A stretch of 64,000 nt of DNA, taken from Verrucomicrobia bacterium IMCC26134. Lineage in GTDB: Bacteria > Verrucomicrobiota > Verrucomicrobiia > Opitutales > Opitutaceae. Each line of letters begins with the position of its first letter. Positions within the stretch are counted from its first letter, which is position 1. The stretch is from NCBI GenBank assembly GCA_000972765.1, contig CP011265.1, positions 3,035,001-3,099,000 of the forward strand. The letters run 5' to 3'. Below are positions 17,709 through 25,610 of the stretch, piece after piece. Made by a program: the position numbers and the translations under genes. The notes below the pieces were generated by a model. That model made no database searches. It was not told where the DNA came from and was given only the letters and a program-made list of their open reading frames with translations.

Positions 17709-20246
17709 ATGTCTGCCCTACTGCAGCTCACACTTTCCGAAGGCGTTGAGCTGCGAATCAACGCTGGGGCATCCGGCGTTACCCCACCGGTAAACATCGC
17801 CAGTTCCATCGCGCTGGAACTCGGTTTCGGCATCACGGGCGACCTCAACGTAGACGAAAAATCGCTTTCCGGATCGGGTCTGCTCGCAATTCCTCCGCTC
17901 TTCTTCGAACAAACGCGCTATGAAATCGAAGTGACGGACAACCTGGAAAACGTCGGTTCGCGTCCGACTTTATTTATTAACGGGAAAGACCTGCTCTCAC
18001 AGCGATGGCGCGCCGGTGGCTACGCCTTTACCACGCTCAACTATGAGAGCGAAGTCGGCTATTCACGTCTGGAACTCCGCCGCGACGGGCGCTTGCTTGC
18101 AGCGTGCCGGATCGAGGTCTTCCCGAGTAAGCTCGACTACAAAACCGATTACCTCGAGTTGCGTGCATCACTCGAGGCCGAGGTGCGAATGCTCACCGCC
18201 ACCTTGTCCGGACGCACCTTTCAACAACGCGGCCAAGTTCGCGCACCAGGTGGCCCGACCGACCTGGAATGGCTCATTCAACTCCGCGAACTGTTCGACC
18301 AGTGGATTCGCTCCATTGAGTTGATCGACCGGAATCCGCGCCGCCGCCTCGTCACAGAAGCCAACCTTGTTCCGCTAGCGCAGGTGCGGCGTCCAGGAGC
18401 AGTCACGCGCAAGTATCTCCGAACCCACCCGGAGTGCCTGAAGTCACAAAGTAACGGCCCGCTGCGAATAGCCGGTAAAAGCTGGACTACCGCACGCCTT
18501 CCCGACGCACGCCGAAAGCTGGATCTACTCACCCCCGAGAATCTCTTTGTCGCGCACGCCTGCCAGCAAGTCGGGCGACGACTCCGTAGCATTCAGGCTC
18601 GATTGAGCCACGAAACATCCGGCGGCGAAGCATGGCAGAAGTTTATTTCGTCTGCCCAAACCACACTCCTGCGATTGGAGGCCCGAACTTTTCTAGCGGA
18701 GATAGTCACCCCGGAACACGCACCGTCCATTACCTTGGCGATGCACCTTGCTCCAGGCTACCGAGAGTTTTTGCGCGCTTGGAACCGCCTCCTTTCCCGA
18801 CTCACACTAGACGGCGACGCACTGAAGCTGAGTGAAAAGAACGTAGCTACGCTCTACGAACTCTGGTGTTTCGTCGCGCTTGGTAATCTGTTGGGAAAAG
18901 AGCTCAACGCAGTTCCCCGCACACCGGACTGGCTCGCTATTGATCGTCGTGGAGTCGCGCTCAATCTACGGAAAGGAAGATGCTCAGAGCTGGTATTCGA
19001 CACCGATTCCCGCGAAATCACCGTAAGCTACAACCGCTTTGAACGCACTCCGACAGGTGACTGTCGACCCGACAACACGCTGGAAATTAAACACAGCGGC
19101 TCAAAAGGACGCGCCTTTCGATACGTTTTTGACGCAAAATATCGTCTCCAAAACGACCAAGCCTATCTCGAGAACCATGGAGCGCCGGGCGTGCCGATGG
19201 ACGTGATAACGAAGATGCACGCCTACAGAGATCAAATCGTCACCGAACTCCTAAGTCAGCAACACGGCGTTGATGAAGAATCACTGGTCTGGGATCTAGG
19301 CAATCGACGCTACATTCAACAAACGGTCGGTGCCTTCGCCTTGTTTCCCTACGCAGGCACCGACGCCGATCAGAACCGTTTCTTCAAATCTATCCACCAA
19401 GTCGGGGTAGGCGCACTGCCGTTCCTGCCAACGCGCCAAATCGAAGTGACGACTTTCGTGCGTCGTATGCTCTCTACAACTGACGAGAGCGTAGAGGACC
19501 AATCAATCGAACTGAGCAGTGCGGAGGAAAAAGCCCGCATTGTTAAAAGTCACGAATACGGCCTGCTCGGCATCGTCCGCGACCAAGACCAATTGGACTA
19601 CGCCCTAAAGCACCGGATTTATCACATGCACTACACGGCACAGCAGCTGCGTCTGCGTGCCGACTTCATCGTGCTCATGATCAGCGCCTCGAAAGCAAGA
19701 GGAGCCCATGGCGCACTCTACCAAGCGAAAGTGCGAAGTGTGAATTTCGGCGCTCGTGGAGAAATTGCACCTTACCCACCCGGCGACGCCAACCGGCAAA
19801 AAGCCTGTAACTCATACGTCTGGTTCGAAACCGAAGAATGGAAGCCCATGCGGACGCCATTAGTCTATTCAGGTCACCCGCCGCATTTCGGCTTCACCAC
19901 CCGCTTGGCCTTCGAAAACGCCCGGGACGTGCCCGACCTTCTCCTCGTGCGAGAACCCGAACGTAGAATGGCAGATGAACTACGAAATCACGGAGCAACG
20001 GTAAGCGTTTTTGATATTACTTCATCCACTGCATCGCCCTTCGATTTAGCATCACTCCGGTTGAGATTAGTAGCGCGGTGGCCGGACTCCTCCCGTGAAC
20101 TCGAGATACGCTTCAATCCGAAACTCTCTGAATTCCGCTGGATGGGGTGTTCAACCAGTTGGGCTGATCTGATGTTTAAAACTCAGACCGTTATGGATGA
20201 AATGAGGGAAATGGCCACGAACAACTCACTTGGTTCAGCAAGCTAA
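17709..20246 (+). CDS. DUF2357-type PD-(D/E)xK nuclease, McrC-like partner
   Basis: An 845-residue protein, presumably the cleavage subunit working with the McrB-type ATPase upstream. Residues 1 to about 230 are a beta-rich DUF2357-like region, followed by helical segments (about 270-400). A PD-(D/E)xK core is visible: Pro454-Asp455 (RPDNTLEI) and Asp475-Ala-Lys477 (YVFDAKYR). The C-terminal 260 residues form an extra module (YHMHYTAQQLRLRADFIVL, then HGALYQAKVRSV and SYVWFETEEW) that I cannot name; its strand pattern could be another PUA/ASCH-like reader. GC content matches the McrB gene and is lower than flanking DNA. AT-rich DNA follows the stop and may mark the edge of the transferred segment. 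Confidence 0.8.
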   Translation: MSALLQLTLSEGVELRINAGASGVTPPVNIASSIALELGFGITGDLNVDEKSLSGSGLLAIPPLFFEQTRYEIEVTDNLENVGSRPTLFINGKDLLSQRWRAGGYAFTTLNYESEVGYSRLELRRDGRLLAACRIEVFPSKLDYKTDYLELRASLEAEVRMLTATLSGRTFQQRGQVRAPGGPTDLEWLIQLRELFDQWIRSIELIDRNPRRRLVTEANLVPLAQVRRPGAVTRKYLRTHPECLKSQSNGPLRIAGKSWTTARLPDARRKLDLLTPENLFVAHACQQVGRRLRSIQARLSHETSGGEAWQKFISSAQTTLLRLEARTFLAEIVTPEHAPSITLAMHLAPGYREFLRAWNRLLSRLTLDGDALKLSEKNVATLYELWCFVALGNLLGKELNAVPRTPDWLAIDRRGVALNLRKGRCSELVFDTDSREITVSYNRFERTPTGDCRPDNTLEIKHSGSKGRAFRYVFDAKYRLQNDQAYLENHGAPGVPMDVITKMHAYRDQIVTELLSQQHGVDEESLVWDLGNRRYIQQTVGAFALFPYAGTDADQNRFFKSIHQVGVGALPFLPTRQIEVTTFVRRMLSTTDESVEDQSIELSSAEEKARIVKSHEYGLLGIVRDQDQLDYALKHRIYHMHYTAQQLRLRADFIVLMISASKARGAHGALYQAKVRSVNFGARGEIAPYPPGDANRQKACNSYVWFETEEWKPMRTPLVYSGHPPHFGFTTRLAFENARDVPDLLLVREPERRMADELRNHGATVSVFDITSSTASPFDLASLRLRLVARWPDSSRELEIRFNPKLSEFRWMGCSTSWADLMFKTQTVMDEMREMATNNSLGSAS

Positions 20247-20320
20247 AGTTGTTACTCAACCGCTGTATAATTTAAAATATCAGCGTAGTAAGCGTTAAAC
20301 ACGACCCATACCGAAATTAA

Positions 20321-21178
20321 GTGCCTCTCCACGACGCCCATAACCATTTTCAGGACGCGGCGCTCGCTCACCACCTCGACCGCATCGCCTCCGCCTGGCC
20401 CACCATCGCCGGCGAGCGTGGGGATATGGTCGTCAACGGCACCTACCCCGACGACTGGGCGGACGTCGCCGCCCTCGCCGTGAAACACTCTTTCGTTCGC
20501 CCCGCCTACGGCATTCACCCGTGGGACGCCGGCGATCCCCGCCCCGCCAACTGGCTCGCACACCTCACTGCCTTCCTCGACGCCGACCCTCGCGCCAGTG
20601 TCGGCGAGATCGGCCTCGACCGCTGGATGCTCGACTCCGCCCGACCCGACGACCCGCGCCTCGCTGGCGTCCGCCGCGCGCCGATGGCCGAACAGGTCTC
20701 GATCTTCCTCCCCCAGCTCGCCCTCGCCGCCACGCGCGACCTGCCCGTTACGATCCACTGCGTGCAAGCCTTCGGCGAACTGCTGCCGCTGCTCCGCGCC
20801 CATCCGCGCCCGCCGCGCGGCTTCCTGCTCCACGCCTACGGCGGCCCCGTCGAACTCGTGCCCGAACTCGTTGCGCTGGGCGCGTGGTTCTCCTTCAACC
20901 CCGCCTTTCTCGATCCTCGAAAAACCCGCCAGCAGGACGTCTTCCGCGCCCTGCCCGCCACTCGACTGCTTTGCGAAACCGACGCCCCCGCGATGATCCC
21001 GCCGCAAACCTGGCGAACCCACAAACTTCCACCCGCCGCCGACGGCGCACCCGTCAACCACCCCGGAAACATCGAGGCCGCCTACACCGGCCTCGCCACC
21101 CTGCGCGGCGTCGAATTCGCCACGCTCACCGCGCAGATTGCCGACAATTTCAGCCGCTTTTTTGGCCAGGCCCGGTAG
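20321..21178 (+). CDS. tatD: TatD-family metal-dependent hydrolase
   Basis: A 285-residue TIM-barrel hydrolase; family members act as DNases/exonucleases in DNA repair. Metal ligands are visible in order: DAHNH near the N-terminus, Glu in VGEIGLD, His in TIHC, His in LLHAYG and Asp in ETDAP. The start is GTG at 20321; no earlier in-frame start gives similarity. The AT-rich 74 bases upstream separate it from the restriction module. Its 3' end overlaps the convergent tcdA by 29 bases. Confidence 0.88.
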   Translation: MPLHDAHNHFQDAALAHHLDRIASAWPTIAGERGDMVVNGTYPDDWADVAALAVKHSFVRPAYGIHPWDAGDPRPANWLAHLTAFLDADPRASVGEIGLDRWMLDSARPDDPRLAGVRRAPMAEQVSIFLPQLALAATRDLPVTIHCVQAFGELLPLLRAHPRPPRGFLLHAYGGPVELVPELVALGAWFSFNPAFLDPRKTRQQDVFRALPATRLLCETDAPAMIPPQTWRTHKLPPAADGAPVNHPGNIEAAYTGLATLRGVEFATLTAQIADNFSRFFGQAR

Positions 21179-21959
21179 CAATCAACTCCACCGCGACCTG
21201 CACCGCCGCGAGACCAAAGGCCGCCGTCACCCACACCGCCGAGCCAAAGCCGCTAGCACAATCCAGCCGTGTGCTGCTGCCCGGCTCCTTCTCCACCGCG
21301 CAGGTGCCGTCGGCCCAGGGAAACACCGGCGACTCCGTGCTCCACACCGCCCGCACGCCATAGCGCGCGCCCTCGCCGCCAGCGAAGCCGTGTTCCTTGC
21401 GCAGGGTCTTGCGCACCTGCCGCAGCAGGTCGTCGCCACCGGATTCACCGAGATCGCCCGTGCGCAGGCGCGTGCCGTCGCGTTTTCCACCCGCTCCGCC
21501 GAGCGTCACACAGGCCCTCCCGCGCGCCACGCAGCCCGCGATGAGCCTCGCCTTGTGGTCCACTGAATCGATGGCGTCCACGACCACCGAGAACTCGGAC
21601 GCGAGCAGCCGCTCCGCGTTCGAGGCCATGTAAAACTCCTGCACCGCCTGGATGCGACACTCCGGGTTGATCGCCCTTATTCGCTCGGCCATCACATCCA
21701 CCTTGGCGCGGCCGATATGCCCGTCCATCGCCGGGAGCTGCCGGTTGACGTTGCTTACGCACACCTCATCGAGGTCGATGAGCGTGATCGCGCCCACCCC
21801 GCTGCGAGCCAGCCCTTCGACGGTCCAGGAGCCCACGCCGCCGATGCCAACCACGCAGACGTGCGCCGCGTGCAAACGAGCCAGCGCCGGCCGCCCCAGC
21901 ACTCGCCCCAGTCCGCCGAAGCGCGCCTCGTAGTTATCGCTCCATACATTGGTATTCAT
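21150..21959 (-). CDS. tcdA: tRNA threonylcarbamoyladenosine dehydratase (TcdA)
   Basis: A 269-residue E1-like enzyme that uses ATP to cyclise t6A37 to ct6A on ANN-decoding tRNAs. Shows RFGGLGRVLG, the nucleotide loop VVGIGGVGSW, IDLDEVCVSNVNRQ and the C-terminal CASGFGSAVWVTAAFG of the TcdA branch of ThiF/MoeB proteins. No rhodanese or ThiS partner is nearby, which favours TcdA over ThiF. The ATG at 21959 overlaps the kinase stop by four bases (ATGA), placing it last in an hslO-pnuC-kinase-tcdA operon. Confidence 0.92.
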   Translation of the reverse strand: MNTNVWSDNYEARFGGLGRVLGRPALARLHAAHVCVVGIGGVGSWTVEGLARSGVGAITLIDLDEVCVSNVNRQLPAMDGHIGRAKVDVMAERIRAINPECRIQAVQEFYMASNAERLLASEFSVVVDAIDSVDHKARLIAGCVARGRACVTLGGAGGKRDGTRLRTGDLGESGGDDLLRQVRKTLRKEHGFAGGEGARYGVRAVWSTESPVFPWADGTCAVEKEPGSSTRLDCASGFGSAVWVTAAFGLAAVQVAVELIATGPGQKSG

Positions 21960-22507
21960 CGCTTTAAATGCGCCTCCACCGCAGCCACCGCGCGCATTTC
22001 TCGCTGCGGCCAATCGCCGCTCACTTCCACCCAGCGCAGGCCCAGCCGTTCAAGCGTTTCCAGCCAGAGGCGGCGGCACATGGCGCGCCCCTCGGCATCA
22101 GGGAAGCAACGCTGCGGATCCGCTGCCCAGGGCATATCAGTGTCACAAAACAGATATAAATCCATCGCCCGCGCCCGCCGCTCCGCCTCGGTCCGGACCC
22201 AGGGCGGACTAGCCCCGGGGAATAACAGGTCGTCCCAAATCAGGCAGGTGAGCAGGTCTGTGTCGTGGAACACCACTGGCGCGCCGCTCGCGGTTGCGAA
22301 GCGGACGGCGCGCTCCTCGCCCGCCACTTGTCCACGGCCGATGGCGTCGAGGTCCGCCGCCGTGATCACGCCGCCGTGGGTGTCCCAGTATTCCCGCACA
22401 TATTCCGGCGACCACGGCGCGGAAAACCGCGCCGCCAAGCGCTCCGCGAGCGTGGATTTGCCGGTGGACTCCGGCCCGAAGAGCACAATGCGCAAGGGGG
22501 CACTCAC
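21956..22507 (-). CDS. NadR-like nicotinamide riboside kinase
   Basis: A 183-residue P-loop kinase with Walker A GPESTGKST at residues 11-19 and a YVREYWDTHGG segment typical of the NadR C-terminal ribosylnicotinamide kinase domain (AAA_28). It lacks the HTH and NMN adenylyltransferase domains of full NadR. The partner transporter pnuC precedes it with a GTGA overlap (GTG start at 22507), so it most likely phosphorylates imported nicotinamide riboside to NMN in the cytoplasm. A different vitamin nucleoside substrate cannot be excluded, because the PnuC family also carries thiamin and riboflavin. Confidence 0.87.
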   Translation of the reverse strand: MSAPLRIVLFGPESTGKSTLAERLAARFSAPWSPEYVREYWDTHGGVITAADLDAIGRGQVAGEERAVRFATASGAPVVFHDTDLLTCLIWDDLLFPGASPPWVRTEAERRARAMDLYLFCDTDMPWAADPQRCFPDAEGRAMCRRLWLETLERLGLRWVEVSGDWPQREMRAVAAVEAHLKR

Positions 22508-23145
22508 GCGGATACGGCCTCCCTTGTCCGGGTTGCCGCCGTCTTTTCCGCACGCATCGTGCGCGCCCACTCCCGCCAGCCGGCGAAGGCAAGCACGAGA
22601 TAAATTGCGTAGAGAAAAGCGGTGTAAGCCAGGTCTGCCGACCAGTAGGCCGCGATCGCCACCACGTTGACCGCCACCCAGACGGGCCAGTTCTCCACGT
22701 TTTTTCGAACCTGCAAAATTTGAGCCGCCATGCTGAACGAGGCGATGAATGCATCCCGATACGGCATCGCCGCGTTATTGTGCGCCTGCTGCCACGCCCC
22801 CCAGGCCAGGGTAAGCGCCGTCGCCGCCGCGAAGTAGCCGAACCGCGCCGGCCAGCCCAGCTTCGTCACCGGCAGCTCCGGCGCCGCGCCTTTGTGACGC
22901 ACCCAGTGCCACCAGCCGTAAGCCAGTAATACGAAGAAAAAGCCCTGCAACCTCGCGTCGGCGTAAAAGGTCGCGGCCCAAAAAAGTTTTGCCTGCACCG
23001 CCACCGCCGCCAGGCCGACCGGAAAGGCCCACAGGCTGCGCCGCACCATCAGCACCACGCCGGCAATGCCGAGCACCAGGTTGACCTGATCCAAGGGCCG
23101 CGCCGTCGTCAGCCCGTCCCAGATAGTTTGCAGAATGGTATTCAC
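22504..23145 (-). CDS. pnuC: PnuC-family vitamin transporter, probably nicotinamide riboside
   Basis: A 213-residue inner-membrane protein with about seven helices. It shows the PnuC hallmarks QGFFFVLLAYGWWHW and NVENWPVWVAVNVVAIAAYW. I chose the GTG at 23145 because it sits seven bases after the hslO stop and begins a normal PnuC N-terminus (NTILQTIWDGL). The kinase that overlaps its stop points to nicotinamide riboside uptake with metabolic trapping by phosphorylation. No riboswitch is seen upstream; it depends on the hslO promoter. Confidence 0.9.
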   Translation of the reverse strand: MNTILQTIWDGLTTARPLDQVNLVLGIAGVVLMVRRSLWAFPVGLAAVAVQAKLFWAATFYADARLQGFFFVLLAYGWWHWVRHKGAAPELPVTKLGWPARFGYFAAATALTLAWGAWQQAHNNAAMPYRDAFIASFSMAAQILQVRKNVENWPVWVAVNVVAIAAYWSADLAYTAFLYAIYLVLAFAGWREWARTMRAEKTAATRTREAVSA

Positions 23146-23152
23146 GCGCGCC

Positions 23153-23956
23153 TTACTTCTGTCCCGCGACGAAGGCCTCCAGCGCCTCGCGTGTGACCGC
23201 ATGTCGGGCCGCGCAGCGGGGACATTGAATGGTGACCACCGGATCTCCGGCGAACAGCCCCTCGGGGTCGGTCCGCATCACCGGAGCAAGCACCTCGAGC
23301 ATGCGGGCCTGGTTACACCCGCAGTGCCAGCGGCACACCCGCGTCTCGAGCAGGCTGAGCGTTTCATTCTTCTCCATCGCGCGCACCTGCTCGACGTCCA
23401 GGGTGGCGAACCACGCGGCGTCACAGTCGGGGTGCTCGCAGACCAGCGCGAACTCCTCTTCACCGAGCTGGAAAAACCGCCCAGGCCGCTGCTCGCTCTG
23501 GGCGTAGAACTTCTCCACCGCCACCAGCGGGTCGGAGCCGATAAAATTCACCGCGCTGCGGCGCGAGGGCTCACGACGGCGCACCACGTCGCAGTAAAAA
23601 ACATTCTCTGGCAGCTCGCGCACATTCTCGTCGAAAACACGTCCGGTCACGGTGCCGAGTTCGTTGTCACCGGTGAGGAAGAGATTCACCCGCGGCTCCT
23701 GAAAGTTGATCGTCCACGCGACCATCTCGTTGCGCGGGCGTGAGGCGCAGTGCAGGACGAAACCCGCCAGCGCCCGCTTGAACATGGCGTCGTGCGCCTG
23801 CGCCGGATGCACTTTGTTAGCACCCAGATGCAGGTAATAGTCCACGTAGAGTTCGGACAGGTTTGCCCGGGCCACGAGCACGTTGCGCTCGCGCACGAAG
23901 TGAGTCAGCACTTCATGCCCGGGCTCCGCAGGGTTCACAGGGGTCGATTCAACCAT
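23153..23956 (-). CDS. hslO: Hsp33-family redox-regulated chaperone
   Basis: A 267-residue holdase. The C-terminal zinc redox switch is present as RWHCGC (CxC) followed after about 40 residues by QCPRC (CxxC). The N-terminal substrate-binding domain matches the family in length and in GDNELGTVTGRVFDENVRELPENVF. Expected to be cytoplasmic and activated by oxidation of the zinc-bound cysteines. The start is 23956 or the in-frame ATG at 23968. It leads the operon that continues with pnuC seven bases later. Confidence 0.88.
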   Translation of the reverse strand: MVESTPVNPAEPGHEVLTHFVRERNVLVARANLSELYVDYYLHLGANKVHPAQAHDAMFKRALAGFVLHCASRPRNEMVAWTINFQEPRVNLFLTGDNELGTVTGRVFDENVRELPENVFYCDVVRRREPSRRSAVNFIGSDPLVAVEKFYAQSEQRPGRFFQLGEEEFALVCEHPDCDAAWFATLDVEQVRAMEKNETLSLLETRVCRWHCGCNQARMLEVLAPVMRTDPEGLFAGDPVVTIQCPRCAARHAVTREALEAFVAGQK

Positions 23957-24094
23957 AGTTGGGGCCAAACAGAGCCACCCCGCCGCGCTTGTCCACCGTG
24001 GAAGCAGTCCGCCTTCGCACCCAGCGCGGCAAAAAGCACCAAAAACTCATTCGCAACCGACACCTGATCTTAACTTTTAAAAGGGCGAACGCAC

Positions 24095-24124
24095 TTGGCA
24101 TAACGCCTGCATTGGGCATATATA
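24095..24124 (+). promoter_or_regulatory. Candidate promoter in the hslO-hsp20 spacer
   Basis: The 450-base gap 23957-24406 separates divergent chaperone genes. It contains TTGGCATAACGCCTGC at 24095-24110, which fits a sigma-54 -24/-12 site (GG, ten bases, GC), and TATATA at 24119-24124, which with TTGGCA makes a sigma-70-like pair with 18-base spacing. The two readings overlap and neither is proven. The rest of the gap holds a weak GC hairpin near 24273-24292 and a C9 run at 24367-24375; no convincing gene is present. Confidence 0.35.
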
Positions 24125-24406
24125 ACAACTGTCACCATGACCGCCTCCCATCACATCTGCGCTTCCCGCCTCCACGGTGCTTCGACGACGAAGACCGCGT
24201 TGCGCCACGCCGGTATGCAAGGCTGCCAACAATCATGGTCCAAACGCCTGCCCGCCCCGGGCCGACGAATCTGAAGGCCGCTCTGAGAGCGGTCCCGCTT
24301 TAAAAAAAGCCAGATTCTTCACCACCCGGAGGCCCCCCAGCCCCCGATACGTATCCTCATTATCTTCCCCCCCCCTTCCCTCTCTCCGATTTCTCTCCCA
24401 CACATC

Positions 24407-24790
24407 ATGAACACGATCCTACCGCCTCAGCTCCTTGGCAAACGTCGTCTGGCCTCTGTCGAGTCCCTCCCGCTGGGAGAGACCCGAAAGCCACACTACG
24501 ACTGCCAACAGCACGGCGAGCATCTGGCGATCGATGTTTTTTTGCCCGGTGTAGACGCTTCGGGCGTGGAAATAATCGTGCGGGGTCCCGATCTGATTGT
24601 CGTAGGCCGCAAGTGCCACGTCGTGCGGGTCAACTTCGCCGCCGCCCACCTCGAAAGCGCCCAGCTCGATTATGAGCTCCGGCTGCGGCTTGGTCGTGAT
24701 CTCGATTACGCCGCTCTGGAGGCCAAGTTAAACGACGGCATCCTCGCCTTGCTCATCCCCAAACGGGCGCACCTCGACGCGGCTGCCTAA
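24407..24790 (+). CDS. Small heat-shock-like (Hsp20/CS domain) protein
   Basis: A 127-residue protein with one alpha-crystallin/CS-type beta sandwich: HLAIDVFLPGVDASGVEIIVRG, LIVVGRK, LDYELRLRLGRDLDYAALEAKL and GILALLIPK follow the strand order of Hsp20 domains, including the A-x-L-x-DGIL-like end. N- and C-terminal tails are short and the usual C-terminal I-x-I is only loosely represented (LLIPK). A holdase function is likely, but a divergent CS-domain role is possible. A C9 run sits about 30 bases upstream of the start, within the presumed leader. Confidence 0.72.
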   Translation: MNTILPPQLLGKRRLASVESLPLGETRKPHYDCQQHGEHLAIDVFLPGVDASGVEIIVRGPDLIVVGRKCHVVRVNFAAAHLESAQLDYELRLRLGRDLDYAALEAKLNDGILALLIPKRAHLDAAA

Positions 24791-24811
24791 ACGCTGCCTC
24801 TCGCCCCCCGT

Positions 24812-24827
24812 CCCGCAAAGATGCGGG
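24812..24827. terminator. Hairpin between convergent hsp20 and regulator genes
   Basis: CCCGCA at 24812-24817 pairs with TGCGGG at 24822-24827 around an AAGA loop. It lies in the 70-base gap between two converging 3' ends. No T tract is present, so it is only a weak terminator candidate. Confidence 0.35.
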
Positions 24828-24860
24828 GGCTTGCCGCCCGAACAGGGCATGCTTTACCCA

Positions 24861-25532
24861 TCAATCTACGACCTTGTGGTGGATGCACCAACGCGTGAGT
24901 CCGACGACGTCACGCAAACCAAGTTTATCGTATATGTTGGCACGATGCTTTTCCACCGTGCGCGGGCTCAGCACGAGCTTGGAGGCAATCTCCTTCGAAG
25001 ACATCCCCGCCGATACCATGCGCACGATATCGAGTTCACGCGCAGTCAACTCCTCCGGCGTATAGTTCACTTCCACACCGGAAATCACGACCGGAAGCGA
25101 GGCTTCAGACCGCGCCAATCCAGCGGAACTCGAATAAACCAGCCCTCCGGCGAGAATCTTCACAATGCCGTCGGCGATCTCCTTGACCGTGGCAGATTTA
25201 TCAAGGAACCCGCCCACCCCCAGTCGAAGTAACTCCGAAGGCAGCTCTTTTCTAGGCTGCGCCGTCAGTAACATCACATGCAGGGAAGGTGAAATCGGCC
25301 GCACCCGGGTGATCAGCTCGATGCCTTCCATGTCGGGCAGCATCAAGTCAAGCAGCAGCGCATCGGGTTTATGCTCCAGACACATCGCCACCCCCTCCGC
25401 TCCGGTTTTCGCCTCCCCGACCAGCTCGATCATGTTCAATTTGCGCAAAACCTCCCTTAAAAACCGACGGTAAACCGGATCGTCTTCCACGATCAGCAAG
25501 CGGACTCGAGCGGTTGAAGAATGCGAAGTCAT
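24861..25532 (-). CDS. NarL/LuxR-family response regulator (orphan)
   Basis: A 223-residue two-domain transcription factor. The receiver domain has the acidic pocket (Glu16-Asp17-Asp18), phosphoacceptor Asp62 in LLLDLMLPDMEG and the conserved Lys in FLDKSAT. The C-terminal LuxR-type HTH (about residues 155-215) reads LTARELDIVRMVSAGMSSKEIASKLVLSPRTVEKHRANIYDKLGL. No histidine kinase is adjacent, so its partner and regulon are unknown. Transcribed alone, with 78 bases between it and rlmJ upstream on the same strand. Confidence 0.93.
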   Translation of the reverse strand: MTSHSSTARVRLLIVEDDPVYRRFLREVLRKLNMIELVGEAKTGAEGVAMCLEHKPDALLLDLMLPDMEGIELITRVRPISPSLHVMLLTAQPRKELPSELLRLGVGGFLDKSATVKEIADGIVKILAGGLVYSSSAGLARSEASLPVVISGVEVNYTPEELTARELDIVRMVSAGMSSKEIASKLVLSPRTVEKHRANIYDKLGLRDVVGLTRWCIHHKVVD

Positions 25533-25610
25533 CTAGGGGTATAGTTACGAATGCCAGAGAGGGTTTGCAGCTTTGGTCGAGAATGTCCACCCCGCGCGCC
25601 GTCCAAATGA

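Noticed and set aside
15990-20320. Flanking direct repeats or integrase att sites around the restriction module
   Set aside because: I compared both edges by eye and found no convincing direct repeat, and no integrase or transposase gene is present.
24137-24274. 45-codon ORF starting ATG in the hslO-hsp20 spacer
   Set aside because: Short, no similarity I know, no clear ribosome site; listed only as part of the spacer.
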